Shown here: positions 37,761 to 46,114 of the stretch, in pieces
Numbering within the stretch: position 1 is the first letter of the stretch
How the letters are laid out: every line of letters begins with the position of its first letter
NCBI RefSeq assembly: GCF_014268745.2
Contig: NZ_JABWRB020000001.1
Location: 1,302,001 to 1,366,000, forward strand
Length of the DNA: 64,000 bases
DNA from: Pseudomonas zanjanensis
Lineage (GTDB): Bacteria > Pseudomonadota > Gammaproteobacteria > Pseudomonadales > Pseudomonadaceae
Direction of reading: 5' to 3'
Made by a program: the position numbers and the translations under genes
Notes under the pieces: model-generated
Told to the model about the DNA's origin: nothing
Seen by the model: the letters and a program-made list of their open reading frames with translations, nothing else
The model's database searches: none

Positions 37761-38118
37761 TCGCGAGCAGGCTCGCTCCCACATTGGATTCTCGGTAGGC
37801 ACAAAATTCATATGCAACCAGTCCCCCTGTGGGAGCGAGCCTGCTCGCGAAGAGTCCGGCATCTCCAGCATCTTCATTGACTGACACACCGCTATCGCGA
37901 GCAAGCCCGCTCCCACATTGGATTCTCGGTAGGCACAAAATTCATATGCAACCAGCCCCCCTGTGGGAGCGGGCTTGCTCGCGAAGAGTCCGGCATCTCC
38001 AGCATTTTCATTGACTGACACACCGCCATCGCGAACAGGCTCGCTCCCACATTGGATTCTCGGTAGGCACAAAATTCATATGCACCCAGTCCCCCTGTGG
38101 GAGCGAGCCTGCTCGCGA
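37761..38118. repeat. Triplicated 134-bp BIME (TGTGGGAGCG-family REP pairs)
   Basis: Three tandem units begin at 37761, 37895 and 38029, each 134 bp apart. Each unit has a left REP (TCGCGAGCAG or variant), a constant spacer containing ATTGGATTCTCGGTAGGC and a right REP (TGTGGGAGCG), then a shared linker; the third stops after its right REP. Left and right arms are exact complements in units 1 and 2, even though unit 2 carries different bases at several positions. Open frames over this region are artefacts of the repeat. Confidence 0.92.
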
Positions 38119-38161
38119 TGAGGCCCGCCAACTCAACATACATGCAGCTGACCCACCGCCG

Positions 38162-39022
38162 TCAGCAGCCTCTGCGCCCAGGCAAGTCCTCATCCATCAG
38201 TTGAAACGCCCTGGGCGCAAAGCCAAGTCGATCACTGGCGTGGGAATGATCGAACACCAGATCTTCATTCATCCGCGCCACCAGCGCGCTGGAAAGATGC
38301 CGGTAGCGCGGCAGGCAGCGCATGATCGAAACGGCCTGGCTCAATACCGGGGCAGGGAGGGGCAGTGTTCGCTCCGGGCGTCCCATGGCCTGGAATATGC
38401 GCCTGACCATGGTGCAATAAGGCAGGACCTCTCCCCCCGAGAGGTTATAGGCGCCACTGGGCAGGTCAGGCGTGCTCACGGCGGACAGGCACGCCTGGAT
38501 GACGTCATCCCCATGCACCGGCTGGCGCAACCCGGTGCCGCCTCCGATCAGAGGGAAAAATCCGAAGCGTTGAATGAACCGCGCGATTTCCGAAATGTTC
38601 TTGTCGCGGCCAAAACCATAGATCAGGGTCGGTCGCAGGATCACCCATTCGATTTGCCGTTCGACCGCCCACTGCTCAAGCTGTTCTTCTGCACGTATCA
38701 AGCGTTGCGCCACGTCCCGTTCCCGAGCGTCGGGCGATGCGTGCTTGGCAAAGCGGCTGGTGGATGAGAGGACAACAACACGTTTGACCTGGGTGCTGGC
38801 AAGGCGCTGCAGATAGTCGGGCAGCACCCAGAGGGGCGCGAATGACAGGAAGGTGTCCAGCGCCAGTCCGTGCCAGTCGTCAGCCTTTCGCCAGGTGACC
38901 CCGGGGCAGGACACGCTGGGCAGGCTGCGGGCAAAGGCGCTCGCCGAGTGACCGGCATGGGCCAGCAATGGCAGGGCGCGCTCGCCCAGGAGGCTGGTGC
39001 CGCCCAATACGCCTATCCGCAA
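38162..39022 (-). CDS. NAD(P)-dependent epimerase/dehydratase-type SDR
   Basis: 286 residues. MRIGVLGGTSLLGERALPLL is an NAD(P)-binding loop (GGTSLLG), VVVLSSTSRF precedes the active-site region, and VILRPTLIYGFGRDKNI matches the sugar-nucleotide epimerase pattern; however the usual Tyr-x3-Lys is not obvious, so activity may differ. Its start follows the GT2 stop at 39023 with no gap, so the two form a leftward pair. Probably makes or modifies a nucleotide sugar or works on a lipid-linked sugar. Confidence 0.82.
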   Translation of the reverse strand: MRIGVLGGTSLLGERALPLLAHAGHSASAFARSLPSVSCPGVTWRKADDWHGLALDTFLSFAPLWVLPDYLQRLASTQVKRVVVLSSTSRFAKHASPDARERDVAQRLIRAEEQLEQWAVERQIEWVILRPTLIYGFGRDKNISEIARFIQRFGFFPLIGGGTGLRQPVHGDDVIQACLSAVSTPDLPSGAYNLSGGEVLPYCTMVRRIFQAMGRPERTLPLPAPVLSQAVSIMRCLPRYRHLSSALVARMNEDLVFDHSHASDRLGFAPRAFQLMDEDLPGRRGC

Positions 39023-39973
39023 TTATCGAAGGTCCCATGCATGCTTAAGCCGGGTGGTGGCGTGGCGAAGGACCACCAGGCTGAATCGAAACCAGACTCC
39101 GATCACCACGCTGATCCACAGGATGGCAGGGTATTTACGACGGAAAAATTTGCGATAGAAACGCAGGAACCCCAAATGTTTGTGCCATTCGACGAAATAA
39201 GGTCGATCACGACTGCAACCGCCGAACACATGCATCACCCGGGCATTCGGCACGAACAGTACGCGCCAGCCGGCCTGATGGAAGCGCATGCACCAGTCCA
39301 GGTCCTCGCAATGAAGGAAATAGTCTTCGTCCCACAGCCCGACGCTCTCGATCGCTTCGCGCTTGACCAGCATGCAAGCGCCGGAGATGGCTTCAACGAC
39401 AATGGGCGCACTGGGGAGTGGCTCCTTGTGCAATAAAAAATCCGACAACACCGACGGGAAAAGCGCCGCGAGCCGCGAAAGCCCAAAGGCCCGCATGAAG
39501 GCGCGCCTGGGTGTTGGAAACACGCGGCGTCCACCGGCTTGCTCGCTGCCGTCCGGATTGCACAGGAAACCTCCGACCATGCCGATTTCTGGCGAGCTGC
39601 GCAGTGCCTGCAGCATGCGGTCCATGGCATTGGCGGCCAGTTCGGTGTCCGGGTTCAAGAAAAAAACGTTGGGGGCCGCAGACAGGCGAGCACCTTGATT
39701 GCACGCCACGGCGAAGCCGAGGTTGGCGGCATTGCGGACGATCTGAAGCGAGTCGCCGGCAGGGTGGATTCGCTCCAACTGCACCAGGCTGTCATCGTGG
39801 GAGTTGTTATCCACCACGATCACGCGGGAAGCCCCGGCGGCAAAGGCCGACCCTACACTTGCCAACAAAAGTTCACCGGCGTTGTAGTTGACGATAACCA
39901 CATCACAATCGCCAGGTAGAAATGATGGTGCCCATTCATCAATAGCGAGCAGTTCCACTGCTTCCAACTTCAT
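39023..39973 (-). CDS. GT2 glycosyltransferase (rhamnosyltransferase-like)
   Basis: 316 residues. GT-A motifs in order: CDVVIVNYNAGELLLASVGS, VIVVDNNSHDDS, NAANLGFAVACNQGA, the metal-binding FLNPDTEL (about residue 108), and YFLHCEDLDWCMRFHQAGW (about residue 227) with the ED pair expected for the catalytic base. A hydrophobic, basic C-terminus (about 285-310, LWISVVIGVWFRFSLVVL) may attach it to the membrane. Two inverted repeats lie in the 200 bases upstream. Close in type to enzymes that add rhamnose to polysaccharides, though the sugar cannot be read. Confidence 0.88.
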   Translation of the reverse strand: MKLEAVELLAIDEWAPSFLPGDCDVVIVNYNAGELLLASVGSAFAAGASRVIVVDNNSHDDSLVQLERIHPAGDSLQIVRNAANLGFAVACNQGARLSAAPNVFFLNPDTELAANAMDRMLQALRSSPEIGMVGGFLCNPDGSEQAGGRRVFPTPRRAFMRAFGLSRLAALFPSVLSDFLLHKEPLPSAPIVVEAISGACMLVKREAIESVGLWDEDYFLHCEDLDWCMRFHQAGWRVLFVPNARVMHVFGGCSRDRPYFVEWHKHLGFLRFYRKFFRRKYPAILWISVVIGVWFRFSLVVLRHATTRLKHAWDLR

Positions 39974-39982
39974 TACTCCCTG

Positions 39983-40130
39983 TACAAACCTGGATACGTA
40001 TGGGATCGCAACTACTCAGGTTTGTATTCAAGATAGCAGGTCCGTGGGCTTCGACCACTTCCGGTCATCGCTCCATGCCGATGACGCGCAACTAGTGGCC
40101 TGTACTCGAATTAGCCACACAGGCCACTAG
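39983..40130. promoter_or_regulatory. Two inverted repeats upstream of the GT2 gene
   Basis: Repeat 1: TACAAACCTG at 39983-39992 and CAGGTTTGTA at 40017-40026 (10 bp arms, 24-base gap). Repeat 2: CTAGTGGCCTGT at 40092-40103 and ACAGGCCACTAG at 40119-40130 (12 bp arms, 15-base gap). Neither is followed by a T-run. They fill most of the stretch between the TetR stop and the GT2 start, which contains no gene. Confidence 0.65.
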
Positions 40131-40175
40131 GGCTGGGCCGCTATGCAATGAATCTGTTCGGGTGGCTCAGAACCT

Positions 40176-40808
40176 TCAGGACGAGGTGCCGGCGTGCATG
40201 CCAACGGCACGCCAGGCGGCCTCGGCCAACTGCTGCCGGTAGCCTTCAGGGCTGCGTTTGACGCGGCCGGAGAGCCAGGCGCGGCAGTAGCTTTCCGCCG
40301 AACCGATGATCAGTGAGGGAATCAGCTCGAAAGGCAGGTCCTGCAGATCCTGCTGGTGGGCCGGGTCACTGAACCATTTCTTCAGTTCGGCGTTCCTGGC
40401 CAGATTCGCCTCGGCGAGCCGCTCGTTGAAGCTGCTGCGCGCGACGGCAAAGCGCGCCTGGTATTGGAACCGTGCCCAATCGGGTTGGCTGACCACCCAA
40501 TCCACGTAGCTGAACACCAGGGCATGCACCCACTCCCGGGTCGACGTGACAGCGCCGAGGTAGCTGTCCCTGAGTCGCGCCTGATCGTCCAGGGCGGTCA
40601 TGTACAACGCCGCGACCAAGCCTTCCTTGTTCTCGAAATGGTGATAAATGGCCCCCACGCTCATCTCGCTTTCGGCACGGATGATATCGATGGTGGTCGC
40701 TTCGATGCCCTGTTGGTTGAACAGCGCCAAGGCACATCGAAGGATATGCCGCTTGGACTCGGCACGACGCCCTGGGTAACAGCGCTCGAGGAGATCGACA
40801 GGTTCCAT
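40176..40808 (-). CDS. TetR/AcrR-family regulator
   Basis: 210 residues from ATG 40808 (ATG 40835 is equally possible by sequence). N-terminal helix-turn-helix: RHILRCALALFNQQGIEATTIDIIRAESEMSVGAIYHHFENKEGL (residues about 20-64, quoted in pieces: FNQQGIEATTID, MSVGAIYHHFENKEGL). The C-terminal ligand domain is all-helical with no recognised ligand motif. It diverges from the DUF4442 gene, and the shared promoter region carries a strong palindrome at 40883-40903, the likely operator. Confidence 0.9.
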   Translation of the reverse strand: MEPVDLLERCYPGRRAESKRHILRCALALFNQQGIEATTIDIIRAESEMSVGAIYHHFENKEGLVAALYMTALDDQARLRDSYLGAVTSTREWVHALVFSYVDWVVSQPDWARFQYQARFAVARSSFNERLAEANLARNAELKKWFSDPAHQQDLQDLPFELIPSLIIGSAESYCRAWLSGRVKRSPEGYRQQLAEAAWRAVGMHAGTSS

Positions 40809-40882
40809 TTTTCGGCCCAGGCAAAAAGGGGCCATGTTAATTGAAACGAAGGCTTGGCACGAGCGATTGACAGGGTAGCAGA

Positions 40883-40921
40883 TTACAGAATATTGTTCTG
40901 TAACAGAGCGATATTCTGTAA
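40883..40921. promoter_or_regulatory. Probable TetR operator between divergent genes
   Basis: TTACAGAA-N5-TTCTGTAA at 40883-40903 is a perfect 8-bp-arm palindrome. A second TTCTGTAA half-site follows at 40914-40921, 18 bases on, with a further GTTCTG at about 40930. The spacing near two helical turns suggests binding of two TetR dimers covering the promoter of the DUF4442 gene. Confidence 0.75.
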
Positions 40922-40971
40922 TGGAGTAATGTTCTGTTCATGACTCAAGCCCACCTGACCAGAGATACCCC

Positions 40972-41412
40972 ATGAGCCAGACTCTCAGCATGTACCAAAG
41001 CGTCGGTCCGTCCGCGTTCAGCAATATGGCCTGCCAGATGGCCCCGTACTTCGGCACCATCAACCCGGAAATTTCGGTGTTGGCCCCCGGTCGCGGCGAA
41101 GTGAAGGTGCCGTTTCGCAAGGAAATCACCAATCACCTGGCGTCCGTTCACGCCATCGCACTGTGTAACGCGGCAGAGCTGGCCGGCGGCATGATGACCG
41201 AGGTGTCCATCCCCAGTGGCGCTCGCTGGATTCCCAAAGGCATGACTGTCGAATACCTGGCCAAGGCCAAGACGTCCATCCACGCGATTGCCGACGGTAG
41301 CGACATCGACTGGCAGACTTCGGGCGACAAGATTGTCCCGGTCGAGATCTTCGACGAGGCGGGGATAAAGGTCTTTACGGCGCGCATCACCATGAACGTG
41401 AAAATCGGCTAG
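40972..41412 (+). CDS. DUF4442 hotdog-fold thioesterase-like protein
   Basis: 146 residues. MACQMAPYFGTINPEISVLAPGRGEVKVP and HLASVHAIALCNAAELAGGMM match the hotdog-fold DUF4442 proteins, a group related to PaaI-type acyl-CoA thioesterases; the HA-x2-N-x3-L segment is the expected active-site helix. Cytosolic. It is divergent from a TetR gene and probably repressed by it, which suggests induction by an acyl or lipophilic compound. Confidence 0.83.
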   Translation: MSQTLSMYQSVGPSAFSNMACQMAPYFGTINPEISVLAPGRGEVKVPFRKEITNHLASVHAIALCNAAELAGGMMTEVSIPSGARWIPKGMTVEYLAKAKTSIHAIADGSDIDWQTSGDKIVPVEIFDEAGIKVFTARITMNVKIG

Positions 41413-41425
41413 ATCGCCCGGCCCA

Positions 41426-42340
41426 TCAAGCGTCGACCGTTTCTGCCAGATGGGCCATCAGCCACTGGCGGAAGCGGTTGACGCTTTGTCTGTTCGGGGC
41501 CCGGCCTTGGGGTTCCAGCAGGCAGAACTGCGCGTCGGTGCGCAGGATGGCGTGCGTTGGTCGCACCAGGTTGCCGGTTTGCAGGTGATTGCTGAGCAGG
41601 CCCGACCACGCCAGGGCGATCCCTTGGCCAGCCAGGGCCGATTGGATCAGCATGGCGTAGCTGTTGATATTGATGCGCCGTCGAGGTTCTGGCGCTGGGT
41701 AGCCAAGGCGCTGGAACCATTCTTTCCAGCCAATCCAGTCACTGTGCTGGTCTTCCAGCCACAACCAGGTGCATCCACTCAATTGCTCCAGTGTCTCGAT
41801 TTCCGGGTGTTGCGCCAGATAAGCGGGGCTGCACACCGGGAAAATCTCCTCGTTGAACAGCGGCGTGACTTTCATGTTTTTTGGCGGCGTGCTGCAGTAA
41901 TACAGCGCCAGGTCACAGTCGAGCCGGGAAAAATCACTGACTTGATCCGTCGCGATGATGCGCAGGTCAATCTCCTCGTTCTGGCGCTGGAACTGCGACA
42001 CCAGCGGCAGCAGCCATAGCGACGCCATCGCCGTGCTGGTGACCACCGTGACTTGCTGCGCACCTTGCCAATGGCGTATGCCCGCGGTGGCCTGGGCGAT
42101 GTGCTGCAGCGTGTCGCGCACGCTTTCGTAATACTGGCTGCCGGTGGCGGTGAGGTTGATCTCCCGGGTCGTGCGGGTGAACAGTGCCGTGCCCAGGTAA
42201 TCTTCGAGCAAGCGTACCTGGCGGCTGATGGCGCCTTGGGTGACGTTCAGTTCCCGTGCCGCCATGGTGAAGCTCAAGTGGCGGGCGGCGGCCTCGAACG
42301 CCACCAGGCTGTTGAGGGGCGGCAAGGGTTGCAGTTTCAT
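41426..42340 (-). CDS. LysR-family regulator (GcvA-like)
   Basis: 304 residues. The winged HTH reads LNSLVAFEAAARHLSFTMAARELNVTQGAISRQVRLLED (residues 9-47, in part), followed by LysR substrate-binding domains. GcvA-type regulators with this start often control amino-acid or betaine genes. It is the last gene of a leftward group (permease, ATPase, oxygenase, reductase, LysR), 83 bases after the reductase gene, and is a good candidate for the regulator of that group, sensing a quaternary amine. Confidence 0.92.
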   Translation of the reverse strand: MKLQPLPPLNSLVAFEAAARHLSFTMAARELNVTQGAISRQVRLLEDYLGTALFTRTTREINLTATGSQYYESVRDTLQHIAQATAGIRHWQGAQQVTVVTSTAMASLWLLPLVSQFQRQNEEIDLRIIATDQVSDFSRLDCDLALYYCSTPPKNMKVTPLFNEEIFPVCSPAYLAQHPEIETLEQLSGCTWLWLEDQHSDWIGWKEWFQRLGYPAPEPRRRININSYAMLIQSALAGQGIALAWSGLLSNHLQTGNLVRPTHAILRTDAQFCLLEPQGRAPNRQSVNRFRQWLMAHLAETVDA

Positions 42341-42423
42341 CAGGCTTCAGTCTTATCAGTGTTAGGCGCACAGAGATTGTGCAGAAGCCAGCGTGCAGTG
42401 ACTACCTAATTAGCGAGGAACGG

Positions 42424-43566
42424 CTAAAGATCAAGGACCAGGTCGGAAGTGGGCTTGCTGCAGCACAGCAAACGCAGGCCCTTGTCGATTTCCCGCTGCC
42501 GGATGCCGCCGTTGTGGTTCATGTCCACCGTGCCTTGGAGCAGTGCGGTCTTGCAGGTACCACAGACGCCCTGGCTGCAGGAGGAGGGCACGATGGCGCC
42601 GGCTTTCTTGGCGGCGGACAGCACGGTCTGATTGGCCGGCATGCTGAATGTCTTGCCGGAGCGCGACAGGGTCACCGTGAACTCGGCTGGTTGATCGAGC
42701 GAAGCGGTCTGCTGGAGCAACGGTTGCTCATTCAGTGCGGCAATGTCGAAGCTTTCCTGATGGTAGTGGGCGAAATCGAACGCCGCTTCCCTGAGCAGCG
42801 ACTTGACCGCTTCCATGTACCCCTGGGGACCGCAGGTGAAGATCTCCCGCTCCTTGTAGTCCGGCACTTGCTGGCTCAGCAACGACAAGTCGAGCCGGCC
42901 TATCGGTTGCTGCCATTGCGTGGTGTCGCCAAGCCCTTCGCAAATATTGATGACCCGCAGCCCCGGCATGGCTGCCTGCATGTGCGTCAATTCCCCATGG
43001 AAGATGATGTCGGTGGGCGTGCGAGCGCTGTGCACGAATACGATATCGAGGTTGCCAGCCATGTCGCAGGCGGCCCGGGTCATCGACATCAACGGCGTCA
43101 CGCCGGAGCCGGCGGACAGGTACAACAACTTGTTGGCCGGATGGCCGACCGGCGTAAAGCTGCCCGCTGGGCCGGACGCCTTCAGGCTATCGCCGGGCTT
43201 GAGGTTGTCATGCAGCCAGTTCGACACCACGCCCCCCGGTACGCGCTTGACGGTGATGGAAAATGCAAAGGGCCGGGTCGGGGAGGACGACAGGGTGTAG
43301 CAGCGGGCAATGGTTTGCCCGCCAATGACCGGCGAGATCGTGATGAATTGACCGGGCTCGAAACTCAGGGCGCTGAAGTCCGCACAGCGAAAAATGAACG
43401 TCCTGACATCGTGGGTCTCCTGGCGCACGGCGCAGCATTGCAGGGTTTTCTGCTCGCCGCTGTGCCACTGCGCACCGAACGTGCCCCAGGTGGCCGGGTC
43501 AGTGAAACGCTGGACCGCGCTGGCGTTTCCAGGGCGCGTCAGGTGTTCGTAAGTCGTCATGTTCAT
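42424..43566 (-). CDS. Ferredoxin-type reductase for Rieske oxygenase (GbcB-like)
   Basis: 380 residues. FAD-binding domain (RCYTLSSSP, about residue 88), NAD-binding domain (LYLSAGSGVTPLMSM, about residue 147, and IFTCGPQGYMEAV) and a C-terminal plant-type [2Fe-2S] domain (SCSQGVCGTCKTALLQG, with a fourth Cys in RLLCC). It passes electrons from NAD(P)H to the Rieske oxygenase encoded three bases upstream. The pair resembles GbcB/GbcA of glycine betaine demethylation and the CntB/CntA and stachydrine systems, so a methylated amine is the likely substrate. Confidence 0.88.
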   Translation of the reverse strand: MNMTTYEHLTRPGNASAVQRFTDPATWGTFGAQWHSGEQKTLQCCAVRQETHDVRTFIFRCADFSALSFEPGQFITISPVIGGQTIARCYTLSSSPTRPFAFSITVKRVPGGVVSNWLHDNLKPGDSLKASGPAGSFTPVGHPANKLLYLSAGSGVTPLMSMTRAACDMAGNLDIVFVHSARTPTDIIFHGELTHMQAAMPGLRVINICEGLGDTTQWQQPIGRLDLSLLSQQVPDYKEREIFTCGPQGYMEAVKSLLREAAFDFAHYHQESFDIAALNEQPLLQQTASLDQPAEFTVTLSRSGKTFSMPANQTVLSAAKKAGAIVPSSCSQGVCGTCKTALLQGTVDMNHNGGIRQREIDKGLRLLCCSKPTSDLVLDL

Positions 43567-43569
43567 TCC

Positions 43570-44826
43570 TCACACGCCGTGGGCGGCGAGGCGCGCCGCG
43601 TACCAGCGCGAGAACTGGTCGACATAGGTTTCGGTAAAGGCCGAGAACGGCCCGGGCGTGTAGGCCGGATCCTGGGTGCCGCTGTGGGTGATGCCGACGA
43701 GGCTGGCGTCCTGCAGGTTGGTCGCGACCCAGACTTCGGTCAGCTTATCCAAGTGGTAGTCGACGCCTTCGACCGCGTCGGCATGGACCAGCCATTTGCT
43801 GCGCACCAGGGTCTTGTCGGGCGCCAGCGGGATGATGTAGGAAACCACGGCGTGGTCGCTCATGACATGGGTCCACGAGTTGTGGGTCCAGAAATGCATG
43901 TCGCCCAAGTCGCGGCGAGTGAGGTCGCCGAACAGCCGGGTGCACGCCACACGGGTGTCCAGGGTCTGGGATTCGCCGTTGCCGGCAATGGCCAGCCGCT
44001 GCGAGCGGAACTGGGTCACGGCGTCTTCACCTAGATGTTCGACGGCCTCGCAGATATAACCTTCGCGCTCCCAGTTGGCCTTGGTCTCGGCATTGCGGCG
44101 GTGATACTCCGCCAGCGCCTGGAGTGAGTCCTCCCCCAGGCCATCGGTGCAGAAACCGAAATCTTCGGGCAGGAACGAGGCGGTCAATTCCGGGTGAGTG
44201 GCTGCGCAGTGATAACACTCGCGGTTATTCTCGATCACCAGTTTCCAATTGCCGTTCTCGATGATTTCCGATTCGAAGGCGATTTTTGAACGGGCGATGT
44301 CATATTGAGCGAAACGCGGTGTCATGACCTGATCGAGGTACTGGATGTCTTCTGGCGGTTCGTCGCCCAGGCAGACGAAGACATGGGTGCCGACAACCCG
44401 AGTGTGCACGGGAATCAGGCTTTTGCACTTTGGGTCGAAGGCCTGCCCCATGTGCGCTGCATGTTTCAGGCTACCGTCGAGGTCGTACGTCCACTGGTGG
44501 TAGGGGCAGACCAGCATGCCCACCGTCGACTTGCCGGCCTGCTTCAAGCGAGCCCCGCGGTGCCGGCAGACATTGCGAAATGCCTGCACCTGCTCGTCAT
44601 CGTCGCGCACCAGGAGGATGGATGACTTGCCGATATCGAGGGTGGAGACATCACCGGGTTCGGGGACGTCGCTGGTGACCCCCACCAGAATCCAATGCTG
44701 GGTGAAAAAGATCTCGACGTCGGTTTCAAAAACATCCTGGCGACCAAACAAACCACCCGGCATGCCATGACCGGGAGTGCGGTCGGTCAGAAGTGCACGA
44801 TGGGTTTTCAAGGTATTAAGGGTCAT
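43570..44826 (-). CDS. Rieske-type oxygenase alpha subunit (GbcA-like demethylase)
   Basis: 418 residues. N-terminal Rieske domain with CRHRG (about residue 87) and CPYHQWTYDLDG (about residue 106) giving the Cys-His/Cys-His [2Fe-2S] ligands; the C-terminal domain has the NRECYHCAATHPEL mononuclear-iron site (about residue 199). Together with the reductase it should hydroxylate an N-methyl group, releasing formaldehyde. It is more diverged from GbcA than expected for an orthologue, so glycine betaine is not assured; carnitine, proline betaine or another quaternary amine are possible. Confidence 0.88.
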   Translation of the reverse strand: MTLNTLKTHRALLTDRTPGHGMPGGLFGRQDVFETDVEIFFTQHWILVGVTSDVPEPGDVSTLDIGKSSILLVRDDDEQVQAFRNVCRHRGARLKQAGKSTVGMLVCPYHQWTYDLDGSLKHAAHMGQAFDPKCKSLIPVHTRVVGTHVFVCLGDEPPEDIQYLDQVMTPRFAQYDIARSKIAFESEIIENGNWKLVIENNRECYHCAATHPELTASFLPEDFGFCTDGLGEDSLQALAEYHRRNAETKANWEREGYICEAVEHLGEDAVTQFRSQRLAIAGNGESQTLDTRVACTRLFGDLTRRDLGDMHFWTHNSWTHVMSDHAVVSYIIPLAPDKTLVRSKWLVHADAVEGVDYHLDKLTEVWVATNLQDASLVGITHSGTQDPAYTPGPFSAFTETYVDQFSRWYAARLAAHGV

Positions 44827-44890
44827 TTTCCGATCTCGCTCAAACTCAAACGGGGTAGTGGCGGTGGGGGCAAAGCCGTTGACTGGCGCA

Positions 44891-46114
44891 TCAAGCCAGC
44901 GAGAATTCTTTTAGGGGGGCGGAAGGCACGGGCCGCGACAGGTTATGCCCCAGCAGTGCCCGATACAGTTCACCGTCGCCCACGATGCCCAGGACGGTAC
45001 CGGCCTCGTCCTGCACGATGAGGGGGTGGCCGGTTTCGTAGCGGATCTGCAGGGCGTCGCGCATGGTCGTGGTCGGCGGCACGCACGTCGGTTGCCGAGC
45101 CAAGGTCCCGATTGCCTGGGTCGGATTCCAGGATTGGACGTGTGCGGTCGTGGCGCCTTTTCGCACGCTGCTCAAATGACGCTGCGCAGTGACCACCATC
45201 CACAGGTTTTGAGCCGTATCCAGGCAATATTCGTCGCGGGCGAAAACGCACTGGCCCAGCGGGGTCATCAAGCTTTTCGCGCACAGCACATTCAACGGAT
45301 TGGTGTGGGCGACAAAGTTGCGCACGTAGTCGTCGGCCGGGTTCAGTACGATCTCTTCAGGCTTGCTGTACTGGATGATCTTGCCGTCTTTCATGATGGC
45401 GATGCGCGTGCCCAGCTTCAGGGCTTCGTCCAGGTCATGGCTGACGAACACGATGGTCTTGTGCAGCTTGCGCTGCAGGTCGAGCAACTCATCCTGCAAG
45501 CCTTGGCGGATCAGTGGGTCGAGGGCGGAGAAGGGTTCGTCCATCAGCAGGATGTCGGCGTCCATCGCCAGGGCGCGGGCCAGGCCGACCCGTTGCTGCA
45601 TGCCACCGGACAGCTCATGGGGTTTTTTATTGCGCCATTGGGTCAAGCCCACCAGCTCGAGTTTTTCATCCACCAGCTTGCGCCGTTCCTTTTCCGGGCG
45701 GCCCTGCATTTCCAGGCCGAAGCTGATGTTCTCGCGCACTGTCAGCCAGGGCATCAGGGCGAACTTCTGGAACACCATGGCGATGCGTTGGGTGCGCATC
45801 ATTTTCAGCTCGGCGGGGGTGCAAACGGCGATGTCGATCTGCCGGCCTTGGTGTTCGACGAACAGTTTGCCGCGACTGACGGTGTTCAGCCCGTTGATGC
45901 AGCGCAGCAGGCTGGACTTGCCGGAGCCGGACAGGCCCATCAGCACGCAGATCTCACCTTTGTTGATCTCCAGGTTGGCTTTCTCCACGCCGACGATCAA
46001 ACCGGTTTTCTGAAGAATCTCCGGACGGGAAAAGCCTTGGTCGAGCAGATCCAGGGCAGGCTTCGGGCGGGCGGCGAAGATGACGTCGACGTCTTCAAAA
46101 CGGATGATGCTCAT
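44891..46114 (-). CDS. Quaternary-amine ABC transporter ATPase (ChoV/ProV type)
   Basis: 407 residues. Walker A GLSGSGKSS, the signature LSGGMQQRVGLARAL, Walker B ILLMDEPFSALDPLIRQ and the switch FVSHDLDEALKLGTRI are all intact. The N-terminal 45-residue lead and the C-terminal domain with VPPTTTMRDALQIRYETGHPLIV and VLGIVGDGELYRALLG, a CBS-like pair, are features of glycine betaine/choline ATPases, where CBS domains sense ionic strength. The start overlaps the permease stop by four bases. No substrate-binding protein is encoded nearby. Confidence 0.9.
   Translation of the reverse strand: MSIIRFEDVDVIFAARPKPALDLLDQGFSRPEILQKTGLIVGVEKANLEINKGEICVLMGLSGSGKSSLLRCINGLNTVSRGKLFVEHQGRQIDIAVCTPAELKMMRTQRIAMVFQKFALMPWLTVRENISFGLEMQGRPEKERRKLVDEKLELVGLTQWRNKKPHELSGGMQQRVGLARALAMDADILLMDEPFSALDPLIRQGLQDELLDLQRKLHKTIVFVSHDLDEALKLGTRIAIMKDGKIIQYSKPEEIVLNPADDYVRNFVAHTNPLNVLCAKSLMTPLGQCVFARDEYCLDTAQNLWMVVTAQRHLSSVRKGATTAHVQSWNPTQAIGTLARQPTCVPPTTTMRDALQIRYETGHPLIVQDEAGTVLGIVGDGELYRALLGHNLSRPVPSAPLKEFSLA

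Noticed and set aside
37761..38118. Possible CRISPR array because of tandem repeats
   Set aside because: Period is 134 bp, there are only three units, spacers are identical, and no cas genes are near.
37731..38193. Several overlapping small frames around 38 kb with repeated LAPTGGLVAYEF-like peptides
   Set aside because: These are translations of the tandem 134-bp REP units and not genes.
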